A DNA stretch of 64,000 nt, from positions 150,981-214,980 of the forward strand of contig NZ_AP017928.1 in NCBI RefSeq assembly GCF_003584645.1. The letters run 5' to 3'. The DNA comes from Methylocaldum marinum (GTDB lineage: Bacteria > Pseudomonadota > Gammaproteobacteria > Methylococcales > Methylococcaceae). The position numbers and the translations under genes are program-made. Numbering within the stretch: the stretch's first letter is position 1; each line of letters begins with the position of its first letter. The notes below the pieces were generated by a model. The model made no database searches and was not told where the DNA came from. It saw only the letters and a program-made list of their open reading frames with translations. This document shows, in pieces, positions 34,514 through 43,215 of the stretch.

Positions 34514-35740
34514 TCAGGATTCATGTGCTCGGGGCTGATGGCGAAGCCGCCGGTTTGCTACGCCTGTCATGCGCTGTGCCGCTTTCCGTTTTTGCAGCCA
34601 GCGGATGACGCCGGTGACGACGATCACCGGGCAGGCCAGGCCGGTCAGGAACACCAGGATGCGCCCCGCCATGCCGATGGCCTGGCCGGAATGCAGGGGC
34701 CATTGCCAATGAGTGAAGACTTCGCCGGCGGTGCCGATCGCGGGATCGTCGATATCGAGATATTCCCCCGTATAACGATCCATCACCACGCACACCCGTT
34801 GCAGCCAGCTTCCCGGCCGGTCGACGTCGTCCTTGCAAACGGTGTACGTGTCGGTCGGGTCGGGCGCGCCGTAGATCCAGTGCGCCCGTCCGTGAGGGTA
34901 ACGCCGGTCGGCCAGGACGATGGCCTCGGCCATGCTGATGGGCTCCCGGTCGGGGATGGGCTTGGATTCGAACCAGTAGCGGTAGGTCACCGGGGAAAAC
35001 AGTTCCAGCACGGGCACCACATTGTGAGGCAGCACCATGTAAACGCCGGAAAACAGCACCGGTATCATGACGAGTGTGGTGTAGAAACCGGCGGTCTTGT
35101 GCAGGTCGAAGTTGAAGCGCTCGGGGCTGGATTTGCGCTTGATGGTCAGTGCCTGCAGCCAGCGCCCGGTCAACGGCCACCACACGATGAGTCCGGTCAG
35201 CACCGAAATGATGAGGAGCATGCCGGAGACTCCGACGACGACGGGACTGACACCTTTGGGCAGCATCAACGCATAGTGCAGCTTGAACACGAAACCTATG
35301 AAAGTGTTCGGCAACCAACTCTCGGAATCTCCCATCAAGCGCTTGCCGGTGACCCCTGCCGTGTACGGGTCGACATGGACCTGCCAGTCCTCCACGGTCC
35401 CATCCGGTTTCTCCAGCGAATAGCTCTGAATGAATGCCGCCTCGTCGTTGCGAGGGTAGGTGGCGAAGGCGAGTTTGGCTTCCTCCGGCATGGCCGCCCG
35501 CCCGGCCTCGAAAATCTCCGCCAGCGGGCGGTAAACGGCGCCTTGTTCCGGCGGCTTCACGGTTCGCATTTCGGAGTTCAGCCAATCGTTGATTTCGGCG
35601 TGAAACACCAGGATGCTGCCGGTGACGCCGTAGATCGCCAGAAGCAGACCGAGAATCAAACCAAGCCACAAATGGACTTGCAGCCACAGCTTGCGGCGGG
35701 TTTTCAAATCGGCAAGGTATCTGAAATTCTGGAGAGACAT
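34514..35740 (-). CDS. PepSY-TM inner-membrane protein (cassette F)
   Basis: 408 aa from MSLQNFRYLADLKTRRKLWL; the longer frame upstream is non-homologous. Helices at about 25-48 (LWLGLILGLLLAIYGVTGSI), 180-205 (VVVGVSGMLLIISVLTGLIV then WWPLTG), 222-245 (FDLHKTAGFYTTLVMIPVLF) and 365-388 (GRILVFLTGLACPVIVVTG), ending RWLQKRKAAQR. PepSY segments HVDPYTAGVTGKRL and VVMDRYTGEYLDID. Closest in motif to the B and D proteins. It is 570 bp from its receptor, with the 88-bp tandem array between them. Confidence 0.85.
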   Translation of the reverse strand: MSLQNFRYLADLKTRRKLWLQVHLWLGLILGLLLAIYGVTGSILVFHAEINDWLNSEMRTVKPPEQGAVYRPLAEIFEAGRAAMPEEAKLAFATYPRNDEAAFIQSYSLEKPDGTVEDWQVHVDPYTAGVTGKRLMGDSESWLPNTFIGFVFKLHYALMLPKGVSPVVVGVSGMLLIISVLTGLIVWWPLTGRWLQALTIKRKSSPERFNFDLHKTAGFYTTLVMIPVLFSGVYMVLPHNVVPVLELFSPVTYRYWFESKPIPDREPISMAEAIVLADRRYPHGRAHWIYGAPDPTDTYTVCKDDVDRPGSWLQRVCVVMDRYTGEYLDIDDPAIGTAGEVFTHWQWPLHSGQAIGMAGRILVFLTGLACPVIVVTGVIRWLQKRKAAQRMTGVANRRLRHQPRAHES

Positions 35741-35922
35741 GGTCGAATTCCGAGTCGTAGTTGCAAATTGTGGGAACGAGGGGGATGTCGTCGGCTTATG
35801 CCTTTCGTAAGGACTCATGTATTTAAGACGAACGGCAGGAAGAAAACCCCACCCGCATCCGGCTGGTTTGGCTATCGAGTTCGCGCATTTCGAACGCCGG
35901 GAACGGCTGTCGCCTTGTCCAT

Positions 35923-36308
35923 GCCTCACCACACCCTACGGAACATCGGTTGTAGGCTGTGGTGAGCGAAGGGAACCGCATCATTCGCGGACGCGACCGG
36001 TGCGGTTCGTGCCTCACCACACCCTACGGAATGCCGGTTGTAGGCTGTGGTGAGCGAAGGGAACCGCATCATTCGCGGACGCGACCGGTGCGGTTCGTGC
36101 CTCACCACACCCTACGGAATGCCGGTTGTAGGCTGTGGTGACCGGAGGGAACCGCATCATTCGCGGGCGCGATCGGTGCGGTTCGTGCCTCACCGCACCC
36201 TACGGAACATCGGTTGTAGGCTGTGGTGAGCGAAGGGAACCGCATCATTCGCGGACGCGACCGGTGCGGTTCGTGCCTCACCGCACCCTACGGAATGCCG
36301 GTTGTAGG
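35923..36308. repeat. 88-bp tandem repeat array, 4.4 copies, hairpin-forming
   Basis: Unit starts at 35923, 36011, 36099, 36187 and a partial at 36275. Each unit can fold two hairpins: CTCACCACA-c-CCTAC with GTAGG-c-TGTGGTGAG, and GAACCGCA with TGCGGTTC. The array ends 3 bp before the stop of receptor F. Diverged single copies lie near 22850 and 38872. Open frames of 60 residues inside it are repeat artefacts. Confidence 0.9.
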
Positions 36309-36310
36309 AT

Positions 36311-38758
36311 TCAGTACCGGTACTCGAATCCCCCGAACACCATGCGGGTGGCGCCGGGATTGAATTGCGCCACGTCCTGTCCTCCCGCGTCGCCGGTAAC
36401 GAAGACCGAGGCGGCGTAGCGCTCGTTGGTGAGATTGCGGCCGTCCACGAACACCTTCCAGTGCTTGCCGTCGTCCCAGCCGACGCGGGCACCCAAGAGG
36501 GCGTAGGCGTCGGCTGCCAGGGTGTTGGTGAAATCCACCCAGTTGGAACTGACCGCCGTGAGGTTCGGTCCGATGTAAAAACCGGCGGGATGCTGGTAGA
36601 GCGCCTCGAAGCGGGCATTGTGCTCCGGTATGCCGGGCAGTCGGTTGTCTTTCAGCACCGGATCGTCGTCGAAGTGGAAGTTACTCCAGGTGTAGCTGCC
36701 GCGCAGGCGGATGTGGTCGTCGGACGCCATCAGGCCCAGGGGCACGACACCTTCCAGCCCGAGTTCGATGCCGGTGTGCTGGGTGTTGCCGGCGTTGGTG
36801 GTTGTAAACGAGGTCGGGTTCTGCGGATTGGGAACGACCAGGATTTCGTTGTTCAGCCAGGCATGATAGAAAGCGAAGTCCCACTTGAATCGTTCGTTTC
36901 CGCCGCGCGTGCCGATTTCGATCGTGGAAGCCGTCTGACTGACACGCCTGGGCCTCAGGAAAATATCGGACAGGTTTCCGAGAGGCGGCGGCTCGGCGCT
37001 GCGGCTCAGGTTTCCATAGACTTGCATCTCCGGCAGGGGCTGCCAGGTGAAGCCCAGCTTGGGATTGAAATTGAAGAAATCCTGATCCGCCTGCTCCGGC
37101 TGTCCCTCGGATAAAGCGCCAAAGCGGTGTTCATAAGCGGCCTTGCGGTAGTTTATCTGCCCGCCCAGCACCAAGGTGAAGGCATCGGTCAGCGCTAACT
37201 GATCCTCGACATAGGCTTCCACGTTGTTCCATTCGTCGCGCTCGTTGAAGCGTAAAGACCCTCGCTTGCCGTTTACGACGTTGAAATCACGGTCGTTGAT
37301 CCATTGCCACTGCGCGAGCCCGCCCCAAATGACGCGGTTTTTCAGGCCGAACAAGTGTCCGTTGATCTGATGACGCCAGGAGAGTCCCGCGTCTTGCCAC
37401 GAATCGCGGAAGAAGCCGAAGTTACTGAAGGAGAACGAAAAATCCTTGCTGAAATAATAAGCGCCGATATCGAGGCGGTCGCCATCGTTCAACAACATGG
37501 TGTGGCGCAAGTCGACCCGATAGGCCGGAAAACCGGTCGGAGGGACGCCCGTGCTCGAGTTCCGATGGGCATCTTTTTTCAGCTGTTTCTTGGTGATCGC
37601 GGAAACACCCTCGTAATCGAAATCCTGCAGGTCCACATGCAGGCGGGTTTCGTGGCGATCGTTCCAGCGATACCCGAGATTGCCGTAGCCGTAGAATAGC
37701 TCTTGCTCGTTATGCTTGCGGTTGCCGTTGAACTCGATGTAGGAAAACGAGCCGAAGGCATCCCAGCCGTTGCCCAGCACGCCGCCACCGCTGACCTGGG
37801 GTTTGACGTAGCCGTTCGTGCCCAGGGTCATGCCGACCCTCAGCGGATCCGAGGTATAGCCGGTCGGGGTCACGAAATTGAGGGCGCCCCCCAGGTTGCT
37901 CGCCCCGTATTCCAGGGCGGTTGCACCTCGATATACTTCGATGTGGTGGATGGCGTCCAAATTGATCGTTTCGATATCCGTGGAGCCGTTGGCGTTGGTG
38001 AACGGAAGCCCGTCGCGAAGAATCTTCACGCCGCGGATCGGCGAAATGAGCGAATTGACATCGGAACCCCGAATGGAGAGACGCGAGCCGCCCGCAACGC
38101 CGGTCGTTCGGTCGCCGACGTATACGCCCGGCGTATAAGCGAGCGCGTCGTTCACGGTGACGGCCGCACCCTCCTTGATCCGTTCCCCCTCGATCAGCGT
38201 CGTCCCTCCCGGCACACGTTCCAGTTTTTCCTGTGATTCCTCGATAGACGGGGTGGTGAGGCTCTGCGGTTCGGCTTGGTCGATCACCGAGACGATGGAC
38301 AGTTCCACCGATTCGTCGCCGTTGCTCCGAGGCTGCGGCACAGCTTTCGGTTTTGCGACGGGCCGGGCGAGGCGTTCGAGGGTGACGGTGCCGGGCGCGA
38401 TGAAGCGATAGCCGAAGCCGGTACCGTCGAGCAGCTTGCGCAGGCCCTGTTCCGGGGTCAGGGTGCCCGACAAAGGGCTGGACCTCAGGCCGCGGACGAG
38501 GTCGGCATCGAAAATCAGCTTGATCTCGGACTGGTCGGCGAACTCCGTCAGTGCATCGCCGAGCGGCTGCGCGGCGATGGCGTAGTGCCGGGACTGGGGT
38601 GTTTCCTCGTCTGCCGCCACCGTCGGAGCGCCGGTGGCGCATAGCATCGCCAGCGCGATCCAAGTACGGGTGGTGAGGGAAGGGCATTTTCGGGATTTTG
38701 AGACCGCTATCGAAAGGTTGGTGTCTCTGCCGGGATGTCGATTGTTTTTGTTCTTCAT
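36311..38758 (-). CDS. TonB-dependent receptor, FecA-like with STN domain (cassette F)
   Basis: 815 aa. Signal region about 30-48 (WIALAMLCATGAPTVAA) after an N-terminal extension, STN at about 58-128 (YAIAAQPLGDALTEFADQSE), linker to about 175, plug at about 185-320 (GGTTLIEGERIKEGAAVTVN, LAYTPGVYVGDRT, SRLSIRGSDVN, IEVYRGATALEYGASNLGGA), barrel ending FEYRY. The plug differs clearly from receptors B, D and E (no ATKTDTPIM block) and is closer to FecA-type ferric-citrate and related receptors, so a different ligand is likely. The expected regulator is the FecR at 38985-39998. Confidence 0.92.
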   Translation of the reverse strand: MKNKNNRHPGRDTNLSIAVSKSRKCPSLTTRTWIALAMLCATGAPTVAADEETPQSRHYAIAAQPLGDALTEFADQSEIKLIFDADLVRGLRSSPLSGTLTPEQGLRKLLDGTGFGYRFIAPGTVTLERLARPVAKPKAVPQPRSNGDESVELSIVSVIDQAEPQSLTTPSIEESQEKLERVPGGTTLIEGERIKEGAAVTVNDALAYTPGVYVGDRTTGVAGGSRLSIRGSDVNSLISPIRGVKILRDGLPFTNANGSTDIETINLDAIHHIEVYRGATALEYGASNLGGALNFVTPTGYTSDPLRVGMTLGTNGYVKPQVSGGGVLGNGWDAFGSFSYIEFNGNRKHNEQELFYGYGNLGYRWNDRHETRLHVDLQDFDYEGVSAITKKQLKKDAHRNSSTGVPPTGFPAYRVDLRHTMLLNDGDRLDIGAYYFSKDFSFSFSNFGFFRDSWQDAGLSWRHQINGHLFGLKNRVIWGGLAQWQWINDRDFNVVNGKRGSLRFNERDEWNNVEAYVEDQLALTDAFTLVLGGQINYRKAAYEHRFGALSEGQPEQADQDFFNFNPKLGFTWQPLPEMQVYGNLSRSAEPPPLGNLSDIFLRPRRVSQTASTIEIGTRGGNERFKWDFAFYHAWLNNEILVVPNPQNPTSFTTTNAGNTQHTGIELGLEGVVPLGLMASDDHIRLRGSYTWSNFHFDDDPVLKDNRLPGIPEHNARFEALYQHPAGFYIGPNLTAVSSNWVDFTNTLAADAYALLGARVGWDDGKHWKVFVDGRNLTNERYAASVFVTGDAGGQDVAQFNPGATRMVFGGFEYRY

Positions 38759-38984
38759 GTTGTGCTCTTCGAATTTCGGAAAAGGGATGTTCCTTTTTCT
38801 GAAAACGTGCGAGCGGCGAAATCATGAACCGGCGCTGTAAGTTCTTTTTTTGTCAAACATCGGAATTGATGCGGTTCCCTTCGTTCACCGCATCCTGCCG
38901 TTCTCCCGGAGCAGGATGCGGTAGCGCGAGGAACCGCATCGTTCGAGGTGTCGAACCGGGACATCGAGAAGGAGATTGCGGAAA

Positions 38985-39998
38985 TCAGCGATGCAGCAGA
39001 ACCAGCCAGGGACTGACCCGGGTGGATCGGATGCCCAAGGCTTGCTCCACGGCCATAAGGATGGCGTCGGAATCGTCCAGGGAGAATACGCCGGAGACGC
39101 GCAGGTCGTTCAGGCGGCCGTCGGTGATGAGAATCTTGCCCGGCCGGTAACGCTCGAGTTCGGCGACCGCTTTCACCAGGGGCTGGTCCTTGAATATCAG
39201 CTTGCGCCGCTGCCAGGCGGTGGCCTGGCTCATATCGGCCTTCTCCGGCGAACTCAGGCCCCGCCCCGGGCTGTAGGTGACGCGCTGACCGGAAACCACC
39301 CGCACCGCAGTCGGTTCGCTGCCGGCCCGTTTATCCGCGAAGCCGACGCTGACGGTATGTTCCTGAACCGTCACCGATATGTCCCCGTCCGGTTTTTCGG
39401 CGACCGCGAACACCGTGCCCAAGGCGCGGATCACCGCCGGTCCGGCTTCCACCTCGAACGGACGGGCCGCGTCCGGCGCCACTGTGAATACCGCTTGTCC
39501 GTGGCGGAGATTAATGCGCCGTCGCGATTCATTCCAGTCGAGCGCGATGGCGGTATCGGTGTCGAGCAGTACGGTACTGCCGTCTTCCAGGCGTACCTGC
39601 TTTTGCTCTCCGGTGCCGGTGGCATAGTCGCTGAGCCAGAAATCGGCGAGATTCGGACCATGCAAACCCAAGGCGAGCAGGAGTGCAGCCGCCACGGCCC
39701 AGCGAACGGGGAGAAGCCGGCGGCGAGAGGCGGGCAGGGCCGGTGAAGGGCATTTCGCGGGCGGTTCTGCCAATGTCCGCGGCTTCGCTTCGGTATTGCC
39801 CGGATTTTCGCTCAGTACCCCGGTGATCGAAGTCCAGAGGCGCTCCGCTTCACGGAATGCGGCGGCGTGCTCCGGATTTTCAGCCAGCCACTCGGCGAAC
39901 CGCCGGCGATCGTCTTCTCCGACCGCGCCGGAGCGCAGCAGTACCAGCCAGTCGATAGCCCTGTCGGAAAGCAGTTTGCGTTGGTCTCTTGGATTCAC
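38985..39998 (-). CDS. FecR-type anti-sigma regulator (cassette F)
   Basis: 337 aa. DUF4880 at about 12-58 (AIDWLVLLRSGAVGEDDRRR, AEWLAENPEHAAAFREAERL), transmembrane helix at about 95-112 (VRWAVAAALLLALGLHG), FecR domain at about 128-225 (VRLEDGSTVLLDTDTAIALD, LRHGQAVFTVAPDAARPFEV, IRALGTVFAV), and a C-terminal segment ending WLVLLHR. Separated from the sigma gene by 138 bp. Confidence 0.9.
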   Translation of the reverse strand: MNPRDQRKLLSDRAIDWLVLLRSGAVGEDDRRRFAEWLAENPEHAAAFREAERLWTSITGVLSENPGNTEAKPRTLAEPPAKCPSPALPASRRRLLPVRWAVAAALLLALGLHGPNLADFWLSDYATGTGEQKQVRLEDGSTVLLDTDTAIALDWNESRRRINLRHGQAVFTVAPDAARPFEVEAGPAVIRALGTVFAVAEKPDGDISVTVQEHTVSVGFADKRAGSEPTAVRVVSGQRVTYSPGRGLSSPEKADMSQATAWQRRKLIFKDQPLVKAVAELERYRPGKILITDGRLNDLRVSGVFSLDDSDAILMAVEQALGIRSTRVSPWLVLLHR

Positions 39999-40137
39999 GG
40001 GCGATGCCTCAGGAGATGGGAGGAAGGCTTATGCCATCTTGTCAGACCGTTATTCCGGGAAGGCGTGATCGTGATCAAGTTATACCGTTTGGAATTCGAA
40101 GGGTGGCTCCGGTGCTTCCGATGATACCGTTCCTTGG

Positions 40138-40662
40138 TCAATCGATCTGATCCTCGAGCCGATCCCGACAATGTTTAAGTGCCTTGGCGATACGCTTCGC
40201 CACCATGCGCTCGGATACCCCCAGGCGTTCCGCGATCCGGGCGTAGCTGAGGCCGTCCGCGCCGCTCAGCAGCAAAGCGGTGCGCGAGTCCACCGGCAGT
40301 TCCGATAGCGCGGCTTTCAAGCGGTCCATGGTTTGCCCCAGATCGGCGGCCTGGTCTGGCGCCAAGCCGCTGCTCGGCGCGGATTCGACAGCGGCCGCTT
40401 CGTCGTCGTGGGCGGCTTCGTAACGGGATCGAACGGTCTGTTTGCGCAAATAGTCGACCACCAAGTTGGCGGCGATGCGAAAAGCCAGTGCGCGAGGATT
40501 ATCGGCGGGTTTCCGGCGCTCGCTCTGGTGCAGGCGCAGATAGGTTTCCTGCGCCAAATCGGCGGCGGTTTCCGGGCAGCGGAGGCGGCGCAGCAGAAAG
40601 GCGAGAATTTCGTCGCGGCTATCCAGGAACGCGCTTTCGGTGCCGGAAGGTGGAGGGCTCAT
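40138..40662 (-). CDS. ECF sigma factor, FecI type (cassette F)
   Basis: 174 aa. Region 2: ETAADLAQETYLRLHQSE and AFRIAANLVVDYLRKQTV. Region 4: ELPVDSRTALLLSGADGL and YARIAERLGVSERMVAKRI. AATGAGAATC at 40671-40680, just upstream of the ATG, matches one half of the Pseudomonas-type Fur box, suggesting iron repression of the cassette. Confidence 0.9.
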   Translation of the reverse strand: MSPPPSGTESAFLDSRDEILAFLLRRLRCPETAADLAQETYLRLHQSERRKPADNPRALAFRIAANLVVDYLRKQTVRSRYEAAHDDEAAAVESAPSSGLAPDQAADLGQTMDRLKAALSELPVDSRTALLLSGADGLSYARIAERLGVSERMVAKRIAKALKHCRDRLEDQID

Positions 40663-40667
40663 AACAC

Positions 40668-40684
40668 GTCAATGAGAATCTGTG
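40668..40684 (-). promoter_or_regulatory. Possible Fur-box half site upstream of the cassette F sigma gene
   Basis: GTCAATGAGAATCTGTG includes AATGAGAATC, one arm of the consensus GATAATGATAATCATTATC as seen in many gammaproteobacterial iron genes. It starts 6 bp upstream of the sigma ATG. Only one arm is good, so this is tentative. Confidence 0.35.
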
Positions 40685-41016
40685 CCGGTAGGGGGCGGAC
40701 TCAGCGCGGATCGTGCCTTGAGAATCGCGAGTATCGGGGTTTACCGGAAGTGGGCCGGAAATGCAGCGGGTATTTTGGACCGGTTTCCGCTCCGGACGAT
40801 TGCACGATCGTTCGACATGGTCGCGGTCGGGCTCTCCATCAGGTGCCCACTGAATTTCGGAAAGGCCGACCGCTGGTACGCGTCAAAACTGAATCAAAGC
40901 GCGTGCCAAATTCGGTATCGTGGATCTTTCAATGGTTTACGCAAGTCCAAGCCGTTTTCTGCCGCGATCAATGCTGCATATGGCGCAGCGCGCTGTGTCA
41001 TTAGCCTTACCTTGAG

Positions 41017-41062
41017 TGCGACAAAATGTCTCATTGAATCAAGAAGTTAAGATGTCTAAGCT
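41017..41062 (+). promoter_or_regulatory. Promoter and operator of candidate sRNA copy B
   Basis: -35 TTGAAT (41034-41039), 17-bp spacer, -10 TAAGCT (41057-41062). The inverted repeat TGCGACA-AAA-TGTCTCA (41017-41033, 6 of 7 paired) abuts the -35 exactly as in copy A. The weak -10 fits an activator-dependent promoter. Confidence 0.65.
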
Positions 41063-41068
41063 GAGTTC

Positions 41069-41167
41069 GTCTCGTAGCCGCCCCGGGTTCGTCTCTTGAA
41101 GAACGGCGGAGGCGCGTGAGATCTCCTCGGTCTATCGGGATGCCCTTCATCGGGCATCCTTTTTTTT
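41069..41167 (+). ncRNA. Candidate small RNA, copy B
   Basis: About 99 nt ending in stem GGATGCCC (41138-41145) / GGGCATCC (41152-41159), loop TTCATC, eight T. It shares CTCGTAGC, GGGTTC and GCGTGAGATCTCCTC with copy A in the same order and spacing, while intervening bases differ. It lies in the gene-free region upstream of the cassette F sigma gene and is transcribed away from it. No conserved short open frame is shared by the copies. Confidence 0.65.
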
Positions 41168-41757
41168 GCCTTGTGCCAGTCTCCGGAACCTCTGCGGGCA
41201 GCGCGTCGCTCAGGACGGCCAAATCCTTTGTCCTGGTCAATCTGCCCTTCACCGTGATGGCCTGCCGGTTTCTCCTCAGGTCCTATCGGCCGTCGGTGAA
41301 TCATTGGGCAATCGTTACAGGCCTCGCCGCGTTTTGGCACGGACCGGTAACGGTTTCATCTAAATCCACCACATCGATGCCGTCTGTCATCATGGAGGCA
41401 GACGGTCCGGGCGGGAAAAACCGCCAAGCCGGGTGAAAACGCCTTCGGGCGCAATGCGGCCGGCAGTAGGTGTTCCGTCAAAACCCGCAGGTGCCTTAGG
41501 GTTTTGCCCCTCCCGGCTCATGCGGCCGGGCTTTCCGCTCAGGATCAGCCGCCGAAATTCTCCGCCGTCCTCCAGGGTTCCGGCGATCCGAAATATGTCC
41601 GGGCGGCAGGCAGTGCGGGGCTCGGGCGCAAACGGCCGTGTTCGAGCCAAGCCTTCTTGACGGCGGCGGTCCGGGTTGGCTCGATTCTTTCATTGCTTAA
41701 CGCGCACAGTTTTTCATTAAACATTTTTCTTTATTTTTCCCAAGGAGGAATCCGATT
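41168..41757. other. Gene-free stretch upstream of the 41758 membrane-protein gene
   Basis: The only clear structure is an 8-bp perfect stem CAAAACCC (41479-41486) / GGGTTTTG (41499-41506) with a 12-nt loop. Frames on both strands here conflict and carry no motif. The ribosome binding site AAGGAGG of the next gene is at 41742-41748. The 350 bp before 41017 are also featureless. Confidence 0.45.
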
Positions 41758-42111
41758 ATGTTGATGGGTGCGCTTGCTGTTTTTACTTTGGTCGCGGGCA
41801 TGGGCTTGATGATGGTCCTGGACGTTTGGCGCGGCCGGCGCGTGGGGACGGCTTACTCAATGCTCCATGCCGCTGCCGCGCTCCTGGGTTCCGCTTTGGT
41901 GATCGCCGTTGCGCTGGACGGCGATACGCGGCTTTATGCCAATATCGGCATGGCGGTCGTCATCATTCTTTTAGGGGTTGCGATGGGTTTCGCCGTCAAG
42001 AAAGGGAAACGCGCGCCTAGACTGGTGTTGATGGCGCATGCGGCCCTGGCGGTCGCCTGCTACGGGCTGCTGGGTTTCTTCGCGTTAAATCCGGACGCGA
42101 CCTTGATGTAA
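41758..42111 (+). CDS. Small membrane protein of unknown function, about four helices
   Basis: 117 aa from ATG 41758 with a strong AAGGAGG 9 nt upstream. Four hydrophobic segments: about 4-22 (GALAVFTLVAGMGLMMVL), 34-54 (SMLHAAAALLGSALVIAVAL), 59-79 (LYANIGMAVVIILLGVAMGF) and 89-110 (VLMAHAALAVACYGLLGFFA). A basic loop KKGKRAPR lies between helices three and four. I do not recognise the family. The good ribosome binding site and regular topology support a real gene. It stands alone. Confidence 0.75.
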   Translation: MLMGALAVFTLVAGMGLMMVLDVWRGRRVGTAYSMLHAAAALLGSALVIAVALDGDTRLYANIGMAVVIILLGVAMGFAVKKGKRAPRLVLMAHAALAVACYGLLGFFALNPDATLM

Positions 42112-42173
42112 TCAAGCCTCGAAGCAGGTGGACATCTTTGCTTGGCGAAGGCCTTCCTGTGTAATGCGAGGAA

Positions 42174-42432
42174 TTCCATTCGGCACTCGAATGAACATTC
42201 ACCGTAGGATGGGTAGAGCGAAGCAAAGCCCATCGATGGTGGGTTAGCCTTTCGACGGAGCTCAGGACAGGCCCTTCGACCGGGCTCAGGACAGGCTCTG
42301 CGAAACTCACCAATTCGAGGCCATTCGGTGGGTTACGGCGCACGCGACGCGCAGTGATCGGCCGCCGGTCAGTGCTGATGCGCGCCTAACCCTCCCTACG
42401 CGAATGGAGGCCTGATTGAAAGCGATTTGGAA
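42174..42432 (+). repeat. MITE-like element, full 259-bp copy 1
   Basis: Begins TTCCATTCGGCACTCGAATG and ends GATTGAAAGCGATTTGGAA, so the ends are imperfectly inverted (TTCCAxxTCGxxxTCxAAT). The interior contains GTAGGATGGGTAGAGCGAAG, two 24-bp-family units and GTGATCGGCCG(C/T)CGGTCAGTG. An inverted copy of the same length is at 50455-50713 and an internally deleted copy at 63038-63115. Confidence 0.85.
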
Positions 42433-43215
42433 GAAGGCCCGAATTCGGCCGCCTTCACCCTATCCTTTCCCCGCGGAGCAATGCCGTCGAGTCTGCAATA
42501 TCGTCTACGCTGCCTCGGCTTTCTCCAATCGCAAACGGTCATCCGGGGAGCGCCCGGATGACCCTTCCAATCGCAAACGGTGTCTCCGGGAGCGCCGAAG
42601 CCACCCTTCCAATCGCAAACGGTGTCCTGAGAGCGCCGAATGACCTTGGCCGGCGAAGAGGGGGGTTGAACTTGAGAATCCTGGATTGGCCGTCTCCGGA
42701 AGCGGTCCGCCGATGGATGGCTTGCCGTCCAAAACGGAAGCGTGAACGGAATCCCGACGGTCTCGGGCTCTGGGTACTGTGTCAGACGCAGGAAAATTTT
42801 CCGGACGATTTCGGCGGCATCCTGTTCCCGGTGGCGCTGGGGACCTCAGGCAGATTCGGCACGACCAAAAAGATGGCGCCGCCCACGAGCGGCGCCGGCA
42901 ACCTAGTGAGGCGAATAGCAGGCGCGGGCGGACGGCATGCACGGAGGAAGAGGGGGTTCCGTACCCGGACGCCCGCCTGCGCTGATTTAAATAAAGCAAG
43001 GACAATGCCAAGCAGTAAGCCGCGGTTCGCGGGCGCTCGGCCGATTGATCCGTTCGCCGCTGCGGGAAACGACTGAGTCCGGCTCGGCTTTTCACCTGTC
43101 TCAACCGGTAATCGAACCGGAGCGTCACCGCGTCTTCCGGGATCCGGACCGCCGGATAGCGGCGCAGTCGGTAGAAATCCGGGTTGAGGTCGGATGGGGC
43201 GGTGCTTGGCGGGGG
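42433..43215. other. Gene-free stretch downstream of the antiporter operon
   Basis: Apart from the 42-bp tandem repeat at 42525-42650 I see no supported feature. One minus frame has a short hydrophobic run (about 42780-43080) but lacks a start site and codes mostly Arg/Pro-rich sequence. Confidence 0.45.
42525..42650. repeat. 42-bp tandem repeat, three copies
   Basis: CCAATCGCAAACGGT begins at 42525, 42567 and 42609. The first 18-19 bp are constant (with CTT before each later copy) and the remainder varies (GAGCGCC is kept in all). A minisatellite by size. Confidence 0.8.

Noticed and set aside
35959..36229. Three 60-residue open frames with near-identical products
   Set aside because: They are the same frame recurring every 88 bp in a hairpin tandem repeat, without ribosome binding sites.
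40671..40680. Complete Fur box upstream of cassette F
   Set aside because: Only one arm matches the consensus; reported as a tentative half site.
42525..42650. Possible short CRISPR array
   Set aside because: Only three units, constant part 18-19 bp and variable part about 24 bp, partly conserved between units (GAGCGCC), no cas genes. It is a minisatellite.
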